Shown here: one piece after another, positions 1-7,819 of the stretch
How positions within the stretch are numbered: position 1 is the first letter of the stretch
How the letters are laid out: each line of letters begins with the position of its first letter
Assembly (NCBI GenBank): GCA_033720975.1
Contig: JAWWBL010000025.1
Location: 1 to 20,170 of the forward strand
Source: JAWWBL01 sp033720975
GTDB lineage: Bacteria; Actinomycetota; Acidimicrobiia; Spongiisociales; ZC4RG35
Direction of reading: 5' to 3'
DNA: 20,170 nucleotides
Program-made: the position numbers and the translations under genes
The notes under the pieces: model-generated
Told to the model about the DNA's origin: nothing
Databases searched by the model: none
What the model saw: only the letters and a program-made list of their open reading frames with translations

Positions 1-528
1 GACGTCTTCTTCGGATTCGACGACACGCAGGCCTTTGCCTCCGCCACCGTGAGCGGCTTTGACCGCGATGGGGTATCCAAATCGGGATGCGAGCTCGATT
101 ACTTCCGCGACGTTTTCCACCGGATCGGTGATGCCGGGTACTGTCGGCACTCCATACTCCTCGGCGTTGCGCCGCGACGTGATCTTGTCGCCCATGGCCT
201 CGATGGCGTCAGCGGGCGGCCCAACCCATATCAGCCCCGCGTCGACGACAGCTTCAGCGAAAAGGGGGTTTTCGGACAGGAAGCCGTACCCGGGGTGAAT
301 CGCCTCGGCTTTCGCCTCCTCAGCAATTTGCAGGATTCGCTGTTGATTGAGGTAGCTCTGGGACGCCGGTGCCGGCCCCACGTTCCACGCCTCGTCGGCG
401 AGTCTCACGTGGAGGGCGTCGCGGTCGAGCTCCGAGTAGATCGCGATCGTCCGGATGCCCATCTCGCGAGCGGTACGAATGACCCGCACCGCGATCTCGC
501 CGCGGTTGGCAATCAAGAGCGACTTCAT
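1..528 (-). CDS. accC: Biotin carboxylase subunit of acyl-CoA carboxylase (N-terminal part, cut by window edge)
   Basis: This is the ATP-dependent carboxylase that charges biotin with bicarbonate in acetyl-/propionyl-CoA carboxylase. Only the first 176 codons are inside the window; the frame is open at base 1. The N-terminus reads MKSLLIANRGEIAVRVIRTA, the classic biotin carboxylase N-domain. HPGYGFLSEN follows, then DKITSR near residue 115 and the ATP-grasp glycine-rich loop (Lys157, then GGGGKG at 161-166). The ATG (526-528) overlaps the TGA of the upstream carboxyltransferase gene as ATGA, so the two are translationally coupled. In actinobacteria this subunit often carries a C-terminal biotin carrier domain (AccA3 type); the cut hides whether that is so here. 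The family call is certain; the acyl-CoA it serves is inferred from the partner gene. Confidence 0.96.
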   Translation of the reverse strand, partial: MKSLLIANRGEIAVRVIRTAREMGIRTIAIYSELDRDALHVRLADEAWNVGPAPASQSYLNQQRILQIAEEAKAEAIHPGYGFLSENPLFAEAVVDAGLIWVGPPADAIEAMGDKITSRRNAEEYGVPTVPGITDPVENVAEVIELASRFGYPIAVKAAHGGGGKGLRVVESEEDV

Positions 529-2075
529 TGGGGCCCGTTGCCGTGCTTCTTTGGTGGGAGGCTCTCGCGCTTGGTGCGCAGCATTTCCATGGCCCGGATG
601 AGCTTGACACGGGTCTGGCGTGGCTCGATCACCTCGTCGACAAGGCCCAGTTCAGCTGCCACGTAGGGATTGTTGAACTTCCGCTCGTAGTCGGCGATCA
701 ACTCCTCCCGCTTGACCTCAGGATCCTCGGCGGCGGCGAGCTCACGTCGGTGGATGATGTTGACGGCGCCCTGGGCGCCCATCACCGCGATCTCAGCCGA
801 AGGCCAGGCGAAAACCAGATCTGCTCGTATGCCTCGCGCGTTCATCACCAGATAGGCGCCCCCATACGCCTTCCTCGTGATGACGCTGATGCGAGGAACG
901 GTCGCTTCGCAGTACGCGTAGAGCAGCTTGGCTCCATGCCGGATGATGCCTCCATGCTCCTGGTCGACACCGGGCAGGAACCCGGGTACGTCGACGAAGG
1001 TGAGGATTGGGATGTTGAAACTGTCGCAGAAACGCACGAAGCGTGCACCCTTCTCGGACGCGGTTATGTCGAGAGTCCCCGCGAGGACGGCCGGCTGGTT
1101 CGCCACAACACCCACGGCGTGCCCATCGAGGCGGCCAAAACCGACAACGATGTTCTGCGCCCAGTGCTGGTGAACCTCCAGGAACTCCTCGTCGTCGAGG
1201 ACGGTCTCGATGATGCCCTTCATGTCGTAGGGATGGTTAGCAGAATCGGGGATCATCCCATCGAGCGAGTCGTCGAGCCGGTCCGGTCTATCGCCCGGGG
1301 CGAAGAACGGGGGCCTCTCCATGTTGTTCTGAGGCAGGAACGACATCAGATAGCGGACTGCCTCGAGAGCGTCCTTCCCCGTCGGGTACACGAAGTGGGT
1401 GACACCCGACTTCGAGGCGTGCGTCGAGGCACCACCTAGTTCCTCCATGGTCACTTCCTCACCTGTGACCGCCTTTATGACGTCCGGTCCGGTGATGAAC
1501 ATGTGTGAGGTCTGGTCCACCTGGACCACGAAGTCGGTCAAGGCTGGTGAGTAGACGGCGCCACCAGCGCACGGTCCCATGATCACCGAGATCTGCGGTA
1601 TGACACCCGAAGCGCGTACGTTGCGCTCGAAGATGCGCCCATAGCCGTCGAGGGAGGCGACACCCTCCTGAATTCGGGCACCGCCGGAGTCCTTCAGGCC
1701 GATGACAGGCGCCCCGGTCTGAAGGGCCAGGTCGAGGATCTTGCATATCTTGTCCGCCACGACACTGCCGAGGCTTCCCCCGAAAACGGTGAAGTCTTCG
1801 GCGAAAACGAATGTGGGCCTGCCGTCGATCGTGCCGTGACCGGTGACCACTGCATCGCCCAGAGGTTTTTTGTCTTCGATCCCAAAGCCCGATGCCTGAT
1901 GTTGGACGAACTGGTCGATCTCCTGAAAGCTGCCTTTGTCGAGCAGGGTGTCGATTCGCTCCCTGGCGGTCAGCTTGCCGGCTTCGTGCTGGCGCGCCAC
2001 GGCGCGCTCGCTGCCCGCATGGAGAGCGGCGTCGCGCATTTCTCGCAGTTGCTCGATACGAGCCTCGGTGCCCAC
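525..2075 (-). CDS. Acyl-CoA carboxylase carboxyltransferase (beta) subunit, propionyl-CoA carboxylase-like
   Basis: This subunit transfers the carboxyl group from carboxybiotin to an acyl-CoA (malonyl- or methylmalonyl-CoA synthesis). At 516 aa it has the usual length, with two crotonase-fold halves. The N half has KLTARERIDTLLD (34-46), DSGGARIQEG (129-138) and GPCAGGAVYSPALTDF (167-182). The C half has FVDVPGFLPG (360-369) and RKAYGGAYLVM (401-411). The GGA turns at 131 and 405 would form oxyanion holes. Asp419, just before the AWPSAEIAVMGA stretch, aligns by eye with the Asp of propionyl-type enzymes (human PCCB, Streptomyces PccB), so propionyl-CoA is the favoured but unproven substrate. 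I chose GTG at 2075 because GGAGG lies 4 nt upstream; the longer frame to 2180 would run into birA. The gene overlaps the biotin carboxylase start by 4 nt. No epsilon subunit gene is seen. Confidence 0.95.
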   Translation of the reverse strand: MGTEARIEQLREMRDAALHAGSERAVARQHEAGKLTARERIDTLLDKGSFQEIDQFVQHQASGFGIEDKKPLGDAVVTGHGTIDGRPTFVFAEDFTVFGGSLGSVVADKICKILDLALQTGAPVIGLKDSGGARIQEGVASLDGYGRIFERNVRASGVIPQISVIMGPCAGGAVYSPALTDFVVQVDQTSHMFITGPDVIKAVTGEEVTMEELGGASTHASKSGVTHFVYPTGKDALEAVRYLMSFLPQNNMERPPFFAPGDRPDRLDDSLDGMIPDSANHPYDMKGIIETVLDDEEFLEVHQHWAQNIVVGFGRLDGHAVGVVANQPAVLAGTLDITASEKGARFVRFCDSFNIPILTFVDVPGFLPGVDQEHGGIIRHGAKLLYAYCEATVPRISVITRKAYGGAYLVMNARGIRADLVFAWPSAEIAVMGAQGAVNIIHRRELAAAEDPEVKREELIADYERKFNNPYVAAELGLVDEVIEPRQTRVKLIRAMEMLRTKRESLPPKKHGNGPQ

Positions 2076-2085
2076 GACTCCTCCG

Positions 2086-2091
2086 TATCCT
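2086..2091 (+). promoter_or_regulatory. Possible -10 box for birA
   Basis: TATCCT fits the actinobacterial TANNNT -10 pattern. It lies in the 43-nt gap between the divergent carboxyltransferase and birA starts, 27 nt before the birA ATG, leaving room for a short leader with the GAGGA ribosome site. No clear -35 was recognised and the match could be chance. Confidence 0.3.
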
Positions 2092-2118
2092 CGCAATTCA
2101 GACTCGCCCGAGGACGAG

Positions 2119-2775
2119 ATGGCTACACCATATTTCCAGGTGCGGCTGGAAACGGTTGCATCAACACAAGATGAAGCCAAGTCACGACTGGATGCGCTGC
2201 CCGTTGCCGTCGCCGCACCGGCCCAAAGCGCAGGCCGAGGGAGGTCCGGGTCGGGTTGGCTGAACGCGGACAGGGCGGTGGCCGTCTCGCTGGCTGCCCA
2301 TCCTGCCGAGAGTGATCACCGTCCGCTGTCTCTGATGGCGGGTGTGGCCGCAGTGAGGGTTACGGGAACCCCCCGTCTCAAATGGCCCAATGATCTGATG
2401 CTTGGCGATGTCAAGGTGGGCGGGGTGCTCGTCGAGAAGTCCGGCGGCGTCGCAGTGATCGGCATGGGACTCAACATCTGGTGGGATGATCCTCCGGACG
2501 GCATGGGCTGTTTGCTCCCAGATGACCCGGGAGAGGACCACGCAAACGAGGTTGCCGTGGTTTGGACCGCAAACATGATGCGCCTGCTGGACCAGGAAGG
2601 CTGGCCCCATGACGAGTATCGGGCGTTGTGCCAGACCCTGGGCCGTGTCATCTCGTGGGAGCCGGGCGGGTCGGGCCTCGCGGTCGATGTTGCCAACGAC
2701 GGCGGGCTCGTCGTGAGCGTTGACGGCTCGGAAGAGGTTCTCTACTCGGGCGCGGTCCGCCACATGAGGGGCTAA
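2119..2775 (+). CDS. birA: Biotin--[acetyl-CoA-carboxylase] ligase, monofunctional
   Basis: BirA activates biotin as biotinoyl-AMP and attaches it to the carrier-protein lysine of biotin enzymes. The 218-residue protein shows STQDEAK (15-21), the adenylate loop region QSAGRGRSG (36-44), KWPND (88-92), KVGGVLVE (99-106) with its conserved Lys, and GMGLN (115-119). There is no N-terminal helix-turn-helix, so it is a class I ligase that should not act as a biotin-operon repressor. The ATG at 2119 has GAGGA 4 nt upstream and avoids overlap with the divergent carboxyltransferase gene 43 nt away. The neighbouring acyl-CoA carboxylase is the obvious substrate. Its stop overlaps the stop of the convergent hydrolase by 4 nt. 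Confidence 0.95.
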   Translation: MATPYFQVRLETVASTQDEAKSRLDALPVAVAAPAQSAGRGRSGSGWLNADRAVAVSLAAHPAESDHRPLSLMAGVAAVRVTGTPRLKWPNDLMLGDVKVGGVLVEKSGGVAVIGMGLNIWWDDPPDGMGCLLPDDPGEDHANEVAVVWTANMMRLLDQEGWPHDEYRALCQTLGRVISWEPGGSGLAVDVANDGGLVVSVDGSEEVLYSGAVRHMRG

Positions 2776-3509
2776 CCCAGGTCTTCCACCTCTGGCGCCG
2801 GCAGCGTTGCGTTGAAGAAGGCAACGATGCGCGCAAAAGCGTCGTCGGAGGCACCCTGGTCGAAGGTGTCAGCGTTCGGGTCGAGAAACCCGTGACCGGC
2901 CCCTTCGTAGAGAAGCCACTGCCCGTGAGTGTTGCGAGCCTGGGCTTCGTCCACGGAGGTCGCATCGATCAATTCGTCTTGGGCGCCGTAGAGGCCGAGT
3001 ACCGGGATGGGCAAATTGCCCAGAAAGTCGGCCACTTGATGCTCCCGGCCCTCGTCACCGGTCAGAGGCGCATACGCGACCGCGACTGACTTCACCCAAG
3101 GGCGGGTTGCCGCTCCTAGCAGTGCTACGCGGCCACCCACGTCCGTGCCCAACAGGCCGATCTCCGCTCCTTGATTCCACTCGACATCAGCCGAGTCGAC
3201 GAACTCATGCAACTCGTCTAGGTCGGTCATCGCTCGACGGTCGGTGAGATCGTTGTAAGCAGCCAGGGGGTCGTCGTGGCGTCGATAGAGGTCGAGTGCG
3301 ATGGCCGCGAATCCGGCGCGAGCCAGACGACGACAGATGTCCTTCTCGAAGCTGCTCAGCCCTTTGAGGCCCGGCAGCACTGCGACGATGGGGAATCGGC
3401 CGGCTTCGTCAGGCCGGGCTATGTAACCGTCACGATGGGTGGTGCCGACCGGGATCGGCCAGCGGCCATAGAGAATGGGGTATGTCCCCTCGTGGGCGAG
3501 CACAGCCAA
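2772..3509 (-). CDS. Dienelactone hydrolase family alpha/beta hydrolase with Asp at the nucleophile position
   Basis: A predicted soluble alpha/beta hydrolase of 245 aa. Fold landmarks are FPIVAVLPGLKGL (about 39-51), the helix KDICRRLARAGFAAIALDLY, the nucleophile elbow LLGTDVGGR (119-127), YGAQDELID (174-182) and GAGHGFLD (203-210). The candidate triad is Asp123, Asp178 and His206. Dienelactone hydrolases normally have Cys in the elbow (GxCxGG), so an Asp there is unusual and the substrate cannot be guessed. I chose TTG at 3509 because AGGAGG sits 6 nt upstream; GTG at 3503 is an alternative. The open frame reaches a TTG at 3584, but that extension would contain the ribosome site. The gene is convergent with birA and divergent from the LCP gene. 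No signal peptide is visible. Confidence 0.85.
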   Translation of the reverse strand: MAVLAHEGTYPILYGRWPIPVGTTHRDGYIARPDEAGRFPIVAVLPGLKGLSSFEKDICRRLARAGFAAIALDLYRRHDDPLAAYNDLTDRRAMTDLDELHEFVDSADVEWNQGAEIGLLGTDVGGRVALLGAATRPWVKSVAVAYAPLTGDEGREHQVADFLGNLPIPVLGLYGAQDELIDATSVDEAQARNTHGQWLLYEGAGHGFLDPNADTFDQGASDDAFARIVAFFNATLPAPEVEDLG

Positions 3510-3609
3510 GGTTTTCCTCCTGTAGGACTTCTCAAGAGGATAATTGAGGTCGTAGAGGGCTTTGGCTCTGCTCAGGAACTGCAACTAGCCTATCGGCGTC
3601 TAAGTTCCG

Positions 3610-4875
3610 ATGCCCGAATCCGCATCACGCGCTCCGTCACGTCGTCGGCTACCCCGTTGGATGAAGATCACGGTGATCTCTGTCTTGGTGGTGGCCAACC
3701 TCGCCGTGCTCGCAATGGTCTGGGCCCTGCAGAAGGCGGACCGGATCCTGGCGACCGCCAACACCGACCCCGATGTCCAGGAGGTGCTGGACCGGCCCAG
3801 CGGGGACTCACTGACGTTCCTGATAGTTGGTTCCGATTCCCGGGAGGGTCTCGACGATCTCACCAATTTCGGAGCAGTCGGCGGGGCGAGAGGTGACGTC
3901 ATCATGCTGGGTCGTGTTGACGGCGAGTCGTCCTCCCTGCAGCTCCTCAGCATCCCCCGCGATCTCTGGGTCGACATCCCCGGACATGGCCAGGACAGGA
4001 TCAACGCCACCTATGCGTTTGGTGGCCCCAGGCTCTTGGTGGAGACGATCCGGGCGAACCTGGGTGTCGAGATAAACCACTACGTCGAGATCGACTTCGT
4101 CGGCTTCATAGCCGTGGTCGACCAACTCGGTGGAGTCGAGATCGCTTTCCCCTTCGCGGCCCGCGATTTGCAGTCGGGCCTCGATGTCGAGGCGGGCCCG
4201 CAGGTGCTCGATGGTGATATGGCCCTGGCCTACGCCCGATCACGTAAGTACCAAGAGTTTCGCAATGGAAGCTGGGTCAGCGTCAAAGCCAACGACATCG
4301 GAAGGACCGAGCGACAGCAGGAAGTCGTTGCAGCGATCTTGCGGAAGCTGGTCCAGCCCTCGTCTATAGCCGAGGCGGGGCAGATGGTCGAGACCTTCGG
4401 CCGAAATCTCACCATCGACTCCGGGCTGGCAACCGCGAATGCAGCCTCCCTGGCATGGGACTTCAGAGGTGTCCTCACGGGGCAGCTCGATGGCGCGACC
4501 CTTCCCGTTGTCGATCGCAGCATCGACGGAAAATCGGTCGTGGTCGCCGTCGAGCCCGACGCCAGCGAGATGATCGCCAATTTCAAACGTGGGGTGACGC
4601 TATCGGACCGACCTCCCAGGCTCCAGGTCCTCAACGGGAATGGTCTTGCCGGCGCCGCCGGGGCGGTGTCCCGCGAGCTCGAGGTGCTCGGGTTCCAGGT
4701 CATATCCATAGGCGACGCTGACGATCAAAGCTATCCACAAACTTTGGTCCTGGTCCGGCAGGGAAGCCCGGTGGGCACTGAGGTCGTCGAGGCCCTGGGG
4801 TACGGTGTGGTCCAGTTCGGTGACGTAGGCAACGAATACGATGCTGTCGTCATTGTCGGTCTTGACGCGTCCTAA
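3610..4875 (+). CDS. LytR-CpsA-Psr (LCP) family protein with LytR_C domain
   Basis: LCP proteins transfer lipid-linked glycopolymers onto peptidoglycan at the outer face of the membrane. This 421-residue protein has a basic N-terminus, one transmembrane anchor (about 19-41) and an extracytoplasmic LCP domain (about 70-245). The domain carries GSDSRE (74-79), RGDVIMLGRV (94-103), SIPRDLWVDIPG (114-125), RINATYAFGGP (130-140), ARSRK (209-213) and DIGRTERQQ (229-237). These conserved Arg and Asp residues bind the pyrophosphate lipid and Mg2+ in the family. A LytR_C domain begins at PRLQVLNGNGLAGAA (336-350) and runs to the end, the two-domain layout usual in actinobacteria (cf. M. tuberculosis CpsA, Rv3267). 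No strong ribosome site precedes the ATG. The UDP-sugar dehydrogenase gene follows after a short gap. Confidence 0.94.
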   Translation: MPESASRAPSRRRLPRWMKITVISVLVVANLAVLAMVWALQKADRILATANTDPDVQEVLDRPSGDSLTFLIVGSDSREGLDDLTNFGAVGGARGDVIMLGRVDGESSSLQLLSIPRDLWVDIPGHGQDRINATYAFGGPRLLVETIRANLGVEINHYVEIDFVGFIAVVDQLGGVEIAFPFAARDLQSGLDVEAGPQVLDGDMALAYARSRKYQEFRNGSWVSVKANDIGRTERQQEVVAAILRKLVQPSSIAEAGQMVETFGRNLTIDSGLATANAASLAWDFRGVLTGQLDGATLPVVDRSIDGKSVVVAVEPDASEMIANFKRGVTLSDRPPRLQVLNGNGLAGAAGAVSRELEVLGFQVISIGDADDQSYPQTLVLVRQGSPVGTEVVEALGYGVVQFGDVGNEYDAVVIVGLDAS

Positions 4876-4904
4876 CGAGCTGTCAGACATAGGAGAGTTG
4901 ATTG

Positions 4905-6182
4905 GTGAGGATCTCGGTCATCGGCGCGGGCTACGTGGGCCTGACCACAAGCGCCGGTCTTGCCTCGCTGGGGCACACTGTTCGTGTGGGGGAGATCGAC
5001 TCCGATCGGGTCGCCAAGCTCCGGTCCGGCGCAGTTCCGATTTTCGAGGCCGGGCTGGAAGAGATGCTGTCCGAGGCGGCCTCGAGCGGCCTCGTCTCGT
5101 TTCACGACTCGAACCTGGATGCCATCGACGGGGCCGAGTTGATCTTCCTTTGCCTGCCTACTCCGGAAGGGGATGGCGGCAGAGCCGACCTGAGCTTCGT
5201 GGAGGGAGTCGTCGACGAGCTCGCCGCACCGGCGGGCGATGCAATCTTCGTGATCAAGTCGACCGTTCCACCCGGTACTGCTGCCGAGCTGCAGAAGCGA
5301 ATCGCCGACCTCGGCGGCGCGGGACGGGTTGTGGCTCATCCCGAGTTCCTTCGAGAGGGGAGGGCAGTGGCAGACTTCCTCCATCCCGACCGGATAGTCG
5401 TAGGTGCCGTCGATCCCGAAGATGCCAGCACCGTCGCCTCGCTATACGACCCGATCGACACCGAATTCGTTCTCACCGATCCGACTTCGGCAGAGATGAT
5501 CAAATACGCGTCTAACGCTTATCTGGCGACCCGGCTGACCATGGCGAACACGCTCGCCAACGTCTGTGAGGCGGTCGGGGCCGACATCCGCGACGTTTTG
5601 ACCGGTGTCAAGCTCGACCATCGGATCGGGCCATACTTCCTCGAGCCTGGCCCAGGATATGGGGGGTCGTGCTTCCCCAAGGACACAGCGGCGTTGATTG
5701 GCGTGGCCGCTGATGCCGGATACGACTTTCAACTCCTCCGCGCCGTGATCGAGGCGGACGAAGAGCAGAGGCGGCGCATCGTCGACAAGGTCCGGGATGC
5801 TGCCGGTGGATCCTTGGAGTCCAAAGTGGTGGCGTTGTGGGGCCTCGCCTTCAAGGCCGGGACCGACGACGTCCGGGAGTCACCCGCGGTGAGGATCGGC
5901 AGGCTGATCCGAGACGCCGGGGCGAAGGTCGTTGTCTACGACCCGGAGGCTCGTTCCCCCGACTTCGAGACAGCGGAAAGCGCGCTGTCAGCGGTGTCTG
6001 GCGCTGACGTTCTCCTCATCGCCACCGAGTGGCCGGAATTCGCCGCCGTCGACCCGGCTGAAATCGCTCGTGTGATGAGGGGCACCGGGGTGGTCGATGC
6101 GAGGAACATCCTCGACCCGAGCCGGGTCCGCGAGGCGGGCCTCGACTATCTCGGGCTGGGACGCAGGCTTCCAGCTACCTGA
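4905..6182 (+). CDS. UDP-glucose/GDP-mannose dehydrogenase family protein, probably UDP-glucose 6-dehydrogenase
   Basis: This NAD-dependent four-electron dehydrogenase would oxidise a nucleotide sugar, most likely UDP-glucose to UDP-glucuronate, for envelope polysaccharides. The 425 aa show the Rossmann motif GAGYVGL (7-13), KSTVPPGT (118-125), PEFLREG (146-152), EMIKYASNAYLA (197-208) and the catalytic-Cys motif GYGGSCFPKD (251-260, Cys256). The C-terminal UDP-binding domain begins near VVALWGLAFKAGTDDVRESP. Motifs alone do not separate UDP-glucose from UDP-N-acetyl-sugar or GDP-mannose enzymes. The start is GTG 4905 with AGGAG 9 nt upstream; the adjacent TTG at 4902 would add one residue. 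It lies 29 nt after the LCP gene, probably in the same transcript. Its stop overlaps the convergent cofE gene by 8 nt. Confidence 0.93.
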   Translation: MRISVIGAGYVGLTTSAGLASLGHTVRVGEIDSDRVAKLRSGAVPIFEAGLEEMLSEAASSGLVSFHDSNLDAIDGAELIFLCLPTPEGDGGRADLSFVEGVVDELAAPAGDAIFVIKSTVPPGTAAELQKRIADLGGAGRVVAHPEFLREGRAVADFLHPDRIVVGAVDPEDASTVASLYDPIDTEFVLTDPTSAEMIKYASNAYLATRLTMANTLANVCEAVGADIRDVLTGVKLDHRIGPYFLEPGPGYGGSCFPKDTAALIGVAADAGYDFQLLRAVIEADEEQRRRIVDKVRDAAGGSLESKVVALWGLAFKAGTDDVRESPAVRIGRLIRDAGAKVVVYDPEARSPDFETAESALSAVSGADVLLIATEWPEFAAVDPAEIARVMRGTGVVDARNILDPSRVREAGLDYLGLGRRLPAT

Positions 6183-6873
6183 ACAGGTCCTCGTCCGGCG
6201 GACGCACCAGGTCTGAGGCACGTCCCTCTCCACGTGGGCCGTCGTAACCCCGTATCAGCGCAGCGGGGATCCCCGAGCTCTTCCCCATCACGAGATCGGC
6301 CGCTGCCGCCAGCTCATCGGCGACCGCTATCTCGGTGACCTCGAGCGGCCGCCCCGTCCAATCGGGCGTGCCTTTCAGGTCGAGGAGGGCGTCGATACCG
6401 GAAAGACCGATTGCCACGTCAGTGAGGCCTCTGCGCCACGGCCTTCCGAAAGTGTCCGAGATGATCACTGCGACATCTGTCCCGAAGTTCGCGCGGATCT
6501 TGACCCTGATCGCATGTGCGCTTCGGTCAGGGTCGTTGGGCAACAGCACCATGGTCCCCGGCTCGGTGTTGGAGCGGTCTATCCCGGCGTTGGCGCATAT
6601 GAACCCGTGCCGGGTCTCGGCGATGATCAGGTCGCCCCGGCGCCTGACGATTCCGACGGATTCGGCCTCCACGAGGGCTTTCTTGAAGTCTTCCTCGTCC
6701 CCTTCGATGCGCCTCACTGCGCCTTCGGCCTTAGAGACGATCTTGTGGGTGACAACCAGGACGTCTCCGTCTCGGGGACCCAGCGATTCCAGTGCGCCCA
6801 TCAAGGCTGTGGCGACGTCGTCCCCGGGGCCCACCGTCCCAACACCCTCGAGCGGGTGGATGCTCAATGCCAC
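6175..6873 (-). CDS. fbiB: Coenzyme F420-0:L-glutamate ligase (CofE / FbiB N-terminal domain)
   Basis: This enzyme adds glutamate residues to F420-0, using GTP, to make F420-n. The 232-residue protein matches the CofE domain from end to end: VTHKIVSKAEG (41-51), GFICANAGIDRSN (90-102), LLPNDPDRSA (110-119), SDTFGRPWRRG (139-149) and the following AIGLSGI. Mycobacterial FbiB is about 450 aa because it also carries a C-terminal FMN nitroreductase-like domain that reduces dehydro-F420-0. That domain is missing here, so cofE is the more exact name. The GTG start at 6873 lies inside the end of fbiA (10-nt overlap), so the two are co-translated. The TAG stop overlaps the end of the convergent UDP-sugar dehydrogenase gene. 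Confidence 0.95.
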   Translation of the reverse strand: MALSIHPLEGVGTVGPGDDVATALMGALESLGPRDGDVLVVTHKIVSKAEGAVRRIEGDEEDFKKALVEAESVGIVRRRGDLIIAETRHGFICANAGIDRSNTEPGTMVLLPNDPDRSAHAIRVKIRANFGTDVAVIISDTFGRPWRRGLTDVAIGLSGIDALLDLKGTPDWTGRPLEVTEIAVADELAAAADLVMGKSSGIPAALIRGYDGPRGEGRASDLVRPPDEDLFR

Positions 6874-7778
6874 AGGTCGACGACTTTTCGGGCCAGGTCA
6901 GCGGCCGGTCCCGCTTCTCTTATCAGTGTGTTCTCGGCTATCACCGTGACCGCATCGATGAGGTCACCGTCCGCCGCGTCGGAGTCATGAACCACTAGCA
7001 CATCGACGAGGCTCTCATAGGCCGCGACCACTGCCTGGTTTCCGGTGCCCAAGCCCAAAGAGCTGAGGACGCGGTCCGCGGGGCCTTTCAGGGCCTTGCC
7101 ACCCACGAGGGGGCTCACACAGACAACTCTGGGATGGGACTGCACCGCTTCCTCGACACCCGGAACGGCCAACACCGGCCATATGGACAGTGGTGGGTTC
7201 GAAGGACCGATCACAACGATGTCCGCCGCCCTCAGAGCCTCGATGACCTGTGGCGCCGGCGTCGATTCCTCAGCTCCCGAGAACCTCACTTGCTCCACCT
7301 CATCCCGGTGGCCTCTCGCGACGAAATACTCGCTGAAGCTCAGCCACCCGCCCTTGTCGACGAGAATCTCGGTCCGAACGGCGTCGTCGCTCACGGGAAG
7401 GATCTTGGCCTCGACCCCGAACGCTTCCGCAATCTCTGCGGTGGCCTCGGAAAGAGACGCCCCGGCTGCCATTCGCCCCGTTCGGTATATCTTCACGGCG
7501 AGGTCCTTGTCGCCGAGTCGGAACTCGTTGTCGATGTGGAAGCGTTTCAATTCGTCATTGAAGTTGAAGGTGTCGTCTGCCCTGCCCCAACCCATTGGAC
7601 CTTCAATCTCAGCGATGGTGTAGACCACGGTGTCGAGGTCCGGTGAGACGTGAAGCCCATGAAGCAGTTGGTCATCGCCGACGTTGACGATCACCGCCAG
7701 GTCGACTTCGTCGAGGGCCGCAAAGCCGCGAGCCATCCGTGCCCCTCCCACGCCTCCGGACAGTTGTGTCACCTTCAC
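6864..7778 (-). CDS. fbiA: 2-phospho-L-lactate transferase / F420-0 synthase (FbiA/CofD)
   Basis: FbiA joins a GDP-activated phospho-lactate or phosphoenolpyruvate unit to Fo, giving (dehydro-)F420-0. The 304-residue protein has the family N-terminus KVTQLSGGVGGARMARG (2-18) and NVGDD (32-36). These are followed by DLDTVVYTIAE (47-57), GWGRADDTF (63-71) and the loop IGPSNPPLSIWPVLAV typical of CofD. The GTG start at 7778 is preceded by GGAGG about 6 nt upstream. It heads a two-gene operon with the ligase gene. The start of a large membrane glycosyltransferase-like gene lies only 41 nt away on the other strand. Actinobacteria usually have fbiC (Fo synthase) elsewhere; it is not in this window. 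Confidence 0.96.
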   Translation of the reverse strand: MKVTQLSGGVGGARMARGFAALDEVDLAVIVNVGDDQLLHGLHVSPDLDTVVYTIAEIEGPMGWGRADDTFNFNDELKRFHIDNEFRLGDKDLAVKIYRTGRMAAGASLSEATAEIAEAFGVEAKILPVSDDAVRTEILVDKGGWLSFSEYFVARGHRDEVEQVRFSGAEESTPAPQVIEALRAADIVVIGPSNPPLSIWPVLAVPGVEEAVQSHPRVVCVSPLVGGKALKGPADRVLSSLGLGTGNQAVVAAYESLVDVLVVHDSDAADGDLIDAVTVIAENTLIREAGPAADLARKVVDLWH

Positions 7779-7819
7779 GACGCACCTCCGGATTGCCGAG
7801 CATCGCGCCTGCGTTCACA

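Noticed and set aside
528..1439. 303-codon plus-strand open frame
   Set aside because: Antisense to the well-supported carboxyltransferase; no motifs and typical of GC-rich shadow frames.
2076..2180. N-terminal extension of the carboxyltransferase to 2180
   Set aside because: Would overlap birA on the other strand; the GTG at 2075 has a ribosome site and fits family N-termini.
3510..3584. N-terminal extension of the hydrolase to TTG 3584
   Set aside because: The extension contains the AGGAGG ribosome site for TTG 3509 and adds residues not seen in the family.
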